A stretch of DNA of 64,000 nt from Cephalotus follicularis (lineage: Eukaryota; Streptophyta; Magnoliopsida; Oxalidales; Cephalotaceae), in the NCBI GenBank assembly GCA_001972305.1, contig BDDD01002271.1, forward strand, positions 62,001 to 126,000, given 5' to 3'. Below are positions 58,346 to 64,000 of this stretch, one piece after another (positions within the stretch are counted from its first letter, which is position 1; every line of letters begins with the position of its first letter). Both the position numbers and the translations under genes were made by a program. The notes below the pieces were generated by a model that worked only from the letters and a program-made list of their open reading frames with translations, was not told the DNA's origin and ran no database searches.

Positions 58346-61300
58346 AATAATAATTTGTGGCAGCATTTTGATAATTTATCTATCATGTAAATTTTTAAAT
58401 AATTAAATATCTCCGATTGTTTAATTAAATATGTATATGTGAAATCTACTTGTTATACTCACATATATCGTAAAATTTTTCCTATCCAATAGGCTCTTAC
58501 CATGTTAATGAATATTGGATTTTTTTTACATGACTGAGATTTAGATTTTAGACCTCATGATATTTCCATCATAACAAAAGAAAGCCTCATTAATTACGCT
58601 AAATATATAGAGATTAGAAAGTTTGGGCCTGTACTGAGGCCATTACTAATGAAAGAAAGTCATGAGCCATGTATGTATGTTTGTCAGGCCCAAATTGAGT
58701 TGGTCCAACTTTTCTTAACCTAAACATCATTGGGTTGACCCAAGGTGGGGACTGTATTTATATATGCAAACATAAAACTCATGACCGTATGGTTGTCATT
58801 TTTCTTAATCAATCTGTTTCGGTCAATCTCATTTATAATTTAAAATATGATTTATATTTTTTTGTATTTAACTATTAATTGATTTATTATTATTTTTAAA
58901 TTAATCAAATATTTATAATTATTTTATATAAACATAATAGATTCATATTAACAATTAAAATGACAAAAGAATTTTCTCAAACTTCTTATATCATTTACCG
59001 TTTGATTAATTCTGATATGTCTTTTAAAATAAAAACGTAATTTTTTTTATTCTTTTCACTTTTAAATTTTGTGAGTCGTAACAACCATGTACTCGTAAAA
59101 TAATTAGTTTCTAACAACCCAATTATTCAAAACCGGAAAAAAAAAACACATAACAAAAGGTCCTCTTTATATGGCTAAAATCTTTCGAGAAAAGTTCATG
59201 GTGTTTCAATCCAAGTCGGCAAGTCATAGCTAGCTTTCTTGGCAAGACACAAAGTATTTCAACGCTATAGAAAATGACTAGTAGCACCTACCCCTATGGT
59301 TATCCCAATTGGTGATAAACTTTTCAAAGTTTTAAGTTCTACACAAACTACCCCTAAGGCTTTAATGACCAAAACTGGAGAAGCAATGGGCACGTCCCTA
59401 TAGTTTGTGTCGTTTGTAAGTAGAAGGGAAGTAGATGGAAAATATAGAAGCACAAGAGCCCTTCCATTTTATAAAGATGTTATGCCTTACCCGTGATACT
59501 AATTACCAGTCAGTGGAGTACAACAAACCCAGTTTTTATGGTCACATGTTTGCAAGATTTAGACACAAAACTTGGGATACAACTACTCTCCATGCATTGC
59601 CCATAAACAGTTTTTTACTTTGTGACAGGTGGTTTATTATGTTTTTGGGATTGAGCTGCAATTTTTTTCATTTTTCACTCTATATCTCACATTTCCTTAC
59701 ACCATCACCACAATCTAAATTGAATTAAAATACTAGACTTCTTGAGTTATGATACAGTAACAACGCATAAAATTGACCTCTTATGTGGCTCATTGCTCAT
59801 TAAAAAAAAACACTCAGTTTGCTTTCACAAACAAACGAGGAGCAATAATCAATTTGACCTAGTCTTAGTCTTCATTTAAACAGAGATTTAAACTGTTGTT
59901 TTATACCTCTATTATTAGCAAACTTTCCTTATGAAATGGATAACAACCAATCCCCTTTCACTTATAAGGTATAGGTTTGAATTTAAGATTTCCCCTATAA
60001 CAAGGGACAGATGTAACTCGCCTGTCCCCTCGGAGATGAATGGAGATTGCCTTGGATGCTTCTCTTCTCATTCACAAATCTGGTCAGTGCACCTGGTACA
60101 TATATTTAAGATTAGACAATGGTGAAGTCATATGTCTCACACATTAAGCATTAGACAAAAGAAGGATAATCATGCTTGTCAATCACTTGGATGGCACCCT
60201 TTGTCGCAAACTTTAATCCCTAACTTAATCTCACTTTTTCTAGCTGATGGAGGAAATTAACAGTGTTAGGTTACGCCTTAAGATTGCTTAACAGTGGTAG
60301 ATTATGCCTTAAGATTGCGCTATCATGATGATGCCATGGCACGACAAAATTAATTGTTGAGCTTACGTATGAATAGCGAAGAGACTACATTCTTGAAAAT
60401 CCGATTTAAGATAGTACTCGTACATATAGTATGAATTGAAAATATAATTTTTGTTAACCGGAAATCAAATTCACACTGATAGCATTGAATTTGGTAAAAT
60501 TAAACTAATAAATACATAATGGGTAATGCATTCTATCAACTGGAGATGAACAGGATTTCTGAAATCGAAAATTTATTCAGCAAGCTTGAAAGAAGAAATT
60601 TATATAGAAAAAGAAACGAGTGATTGAATAAAGTAATATATAGCCACAAACAAGGGCAGATATTGTGATTTCTGTCTCCCAGTAAATTTGTTTAATGAAT
60701 CTAACCATAAATTGGAGTGTCAATGAATCTAAGCATAAATTGGAGTATCTCGCAATATAGATTTGTTGTTTATTGATAATGTTTTGGTATTGCTTACATG
60801 AAGTGACCTAAATTTATTGAATATTAAATTGAGGTTTAACATGTAAGCATTTGTCAAGCGTTTAAGGACTTTAGATTATTCGTTATCTTAATCATTGAAC
60901 TTTACAGTGTGATAGTCACAAAGTTGAAGGTTGAATGTAAGTGAGACAAAACTGTACGCACCATGATTCGATGGGTTAATTATAAGCCGCACTTGGGTCA
61001 CAAGCTGCTTAATTAATTCAAGTTAATTAAGGTTAAACCATTATTTTTTGCCTCCACTGTTATATATTTTATGCTTGCAAGCAATATTGCCGGTACACAA
61101 GAGAATCTAATGGAACCTTTACCTACTTTCATTGCTTTTGTCCTCTTTTTTTTCTCTTAATTTACGGGGCACCACCTCACTACTCACTAGCTAATCCACT
61201 AACTAAATATACCCTTCTTTCTTCGCTTCATAGTTAATAATGACTTATCTTGGAATGTGATATCAAGTAGAGCTTCCAAATTGACATCTCTAAGATAAAA

Positions 61301-63700
61301 TATTGATAATCCCATAAAGATTGAAGACATTCTAAAATGTATTCATCTTTTTTTTTTAATATTTATTATTGGAAGAAGAAGAAATGAGATTAAGCATGTT
61401 TCTGGAGTTAGTTGATCACGAGACCTTTTACTTATAAGAGTGAGAACAATGTCATCAGACTATAAAATCATTAGAAAAATATATTCATATTTTGTATAGC
61501 TTGCCAATTGTTGAATATTATGAACTATGTATCACATTGTTTGTTTATTGTTAATTAATTTGTTCCTAGTTACTTGTGTCATTATCAGTGTCTTGAGTGG
61601 AATGCCAAGCACAAGAGAACAAAACCACCCAGCCATTAAGGATAGAGTATAGTTGGACTGCAAATGATAAATTGTATCGATAAGATTAATGGCTGCTATC
61701 TTCTCCAATTTGATATGAAGTTATTTTGAATCATGAATCACAACAATTTAACAAGGTGAACCAGAATTCAAACGATTTTGCAAGTTGAGAACTTCCCACT
61801 TACCAATTACCTTGGACCAAGGACTTGCAACAATTCAGTATAGGGAAATTAATAGCAGCACAAGCTGCTTGTGTACTATGTCAGCATAATTATCGGACAT
61901 ATATTTTATATTTTATAAATTTAATCTTTAAATTAGATGTATTATTTATATAAATAATGCATGATAATTTAGATATTTATACAAATTTCATTGAATATGA
62001 TTTTCTATTAATGTATATTATTTAAGTATTGATGAAATAATTATAATTAATTTTCAATAAGTAAGATGATTTGTATGATCCATATAGATAAATCATCAAA
62101 TTTAACTATTAAATTTATAAATTATATCTATGATAACTACATTGATGTATTTATGTATTATTTTATATATTTACCTGTTTTTTCCTTGTATTGTACCATA
62201 TATTGCACTAGATTAGGTATTAGTTTACTTTGGCTTCTTATAGGATGTTCGAGATTTGGACAATCTTTCATAGAAAACATGGATGTCTACTCACAAGACA
62301 ACACGGTGTCCCTTCCTCTCTTTCGATCTCTCCACACACACGCACTGTGTTAACTTTTCTTTTTTGGTAATTCAATGGTAAATAGATTACGAGATTAAAT
62401 TCAATTATATATTAGGGTTACAAAAGATGAATTATAAATTTAATAATAAGACATAAATGCATATTTTTTTCATATGTGTATTAATTTGGACTCAACTTTC
62501 CAGCCCGGTGATAAAATATAATTGATTATTAATCATATATCAATATATATGAGTTTCATAAACCTCTATTTTTCATCACTTTTTGTCAAAAACTATTTAA
62601 ATGATGTCTAAAAATGAAGACCGCACTATTATTCCTTTTTCTACCACAATATTTTTTTGTTTTCTAGAGTGAAAAAAAAGATCATCATAGGGTTTAGGAG
62701 CACCATCACCATCACCATAAACATTAATACATGAGAAGCATCTATGACTTCAACAATGGGAAGTGGACTTTGAAAAAGACTTGCTAGTCTCAATTGAAGG
62801 AAGTGGGTCTAGTAAAAACGACAATCAGTGCAATCATGAGCTTTTTAAACCATATACATACCATCACGTATATATTCAACCATAGCATAAGAAAGGAAAA
62901 GAATCAAAAGCAATGAGAAAAAGCTAGTGCCTTGAAACCCCAAACACCTCCTTGCTATGTCCTAGGGCTATAGTAGACCAGGAGCTTCCTCATAAGTATT
63001 GGTTTAGATATAGCAAACTTTTAGGAGAATGACAATGTCCGCTTTTCAAAAAGAGAGGATTAGCAATTATCTTTTCGTTTCATTGATTATTTTTATACTG
63101 TAGAGATCAGGGAAGAAAGGAACCAATTAAGCTCGTGTTAAATTAATTAGTCAAGAAAACCTTATGGTCAGTTGTCCCGTAAGCATAAACCAGTGTCAAG
63201 ATTGCTAGCTAGGGTCTATCTCTAACGCTCTCCCGTTTCTTATATTATTTGCATAATGTGAATCTTATCAAAAAATTTATATTGGATAAGTGGATATGCT
63301 TAATTCAAAATGATTTAATAAATGAGAGTGATGTAGAGAATGATCATAACTAACACTCCAATCTGAGTTTCATATGAATAAACACAATATATATAGTTAT
63401 TGGATACGGCTCCTACCTCTTCAATTGAGAAGAGTTTAATATACTTTTTGTGTGTTATTTAATTTTCAGTAAATAAAAAACATAGAACCAGGCTTGTTCA
63501 GTTCATAGTTCCTTACCAATATTTATCTGATCAATAGTTATTTTTTCGGTATTCTGGTCTTCGAACGTCTTGAGACAAATATATGTCTTTGCTACAACTC
63601 TCTCGTGGATGCATATATTATATATAGATTATAATGGTTAATTTCCAGGGTGAGTTGTGATTTTGAAAGTGATTATGCATAATTAACAGTTGATTAAATG
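58346..63700. other. long intergenic region, no gene recognised
   Basis: AT-rich with only short open frames (59265-59453 minus, 59435-59728 plus, 62066-62353 plus), none of a known family. Two small tandem duplications of about 31 bp are visible at 60262-60322 (CCTTAAGATTGC words) and 60693-60750 (AATGAATCTAA.CATAAATTGGAGT). Confidence 0.5.
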
Positions 63701-64000
63701 GAAGACTGAAACGCTCGGACCCAGTCCGGCTGAAATCCATCGTGTCCACTACGAGGCAAAGCCTCCCATAAGAGATTCACATCGTAGGTTCAGCAGAACA
63801 GAGATCCAGAAATACATTTTTTAAACAGAAAGTTTCTTCAAAACAGAAAAATTTCTTCAAAACAGAAAAGTTTCTTGAAAAAGTTGAAAATGATTCTAAC
63901 TCTTAAAATTTTACGAAAATCGGGCATGTAGTATTCGTTTATCGGACTATGCCCCCTGTAAAGAAAAACACAATTTATAAAATGGGCTTAGCCCTCAGCA
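63700..64000. other. probable edge of another repeat element
   Basis: A GC-richer block (63708-63790) begins abruptly and is followed by three copies of a 19-21-base AAAACAGAAAAATTTCTTC unit (about 63822-63880) and a TCGGACTATGCCCCCTG segment of LTR-like character. The element continues past the window, so it cannot be classified. Confidence 0.35.

Noticed and set aside
59265-59453. 62-residue frame with a hydrophobic VLVIKALGVVCVELKTL stretch
   Set aside because: Too short, no family match that I can recall, and no splice partners seen.

Overview
This is a nuclear segment from a flowering plant, almost certainly a eudicot. It is AT-rich, its genes have plant-type introns and wide spacing, and it carries plant families: an SDR110C-type dehydrogenase, a WI12/SAG20 wound protein, a DUF2985/PLAC8 membrane protein, a two-domain plastid D-Ala-D-Ala ligase and a calcium-dependent protein kinase fragment. 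About half of the window is transposable-element sequence, much of it nested. Single-exon genes are called from open frames. Intron-bearing genes were rebuilt by hand from GT/AG sites, reading phase and family motifs.

Layout. 1-2.1 kb: the end of a minus-strand Ty3/gypsy element (gag start, PBS, LTR), then a plus-strand solo LTR of the same family. 3.2-5.1 kb: a two-exon short-chain dehydrogenase. 7.55-8.32 kb: a recent 383-bp tandem duplication. 11.1-11.75 kb: a small plant-specific protein of unknown role. 16.7-17.3 kb: a WI12/SAG20-like gene. 19.4-22.0 kb (minus): an intact PLAC8/DUF2985 gene with a 5'-UTR intron. 22.3-26.0 kb: a truncated, apparently non-coding copia-type element, then a calcium-dependent protein kinase exon fragment. 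26.85-31.88 kb: a complete but dead copia element (copia-1) carrying a Tourist-type MITE. 32.3-35.1 kb: a broken duplicate of the PLAC8 gene carrying a hAT-type MITE. 35.5-36.95 kb: a 65-bp tandem array and a second solo LTR of the first family. 37.2-43.2 kb: a second dead copia element (copia-2) with a SINE in its leader. 43.87-54.06 kb (minus): a 24-exon D-Ala-D-Ala ligase gene, with every exon junction in phase (962 residues); one intron holds a LINE relic that itself holds a solo LTR. 54.36-57.72 kb: a 3.35-kb repeat-rich insertion bounded by an 11-bp direct repeat. 58.3-63.7 kb: no gene recognised. The last 300 bp look like the edge of another repeat.

The five intact genes do not form a pathway. 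They are ordinary single plant genes: specialised-metabolite or hormone redox chemistry, stress or senescence response, a membrane protein, and D-Ala-D-Ala dipeptide synthesis linked to plastid peptidoglycan-type metabolism. The main interest is structural: datable nested insertions with target-site duplications, a gene duplication caught during decay, a solo LTR with a dense array of CAG(T/C)CGACTG motifs, and the GC-rich, motif-repetitive 54.4-57.7 kb insertion, whose class I could not settle. I found no convincing new multi-gene system.
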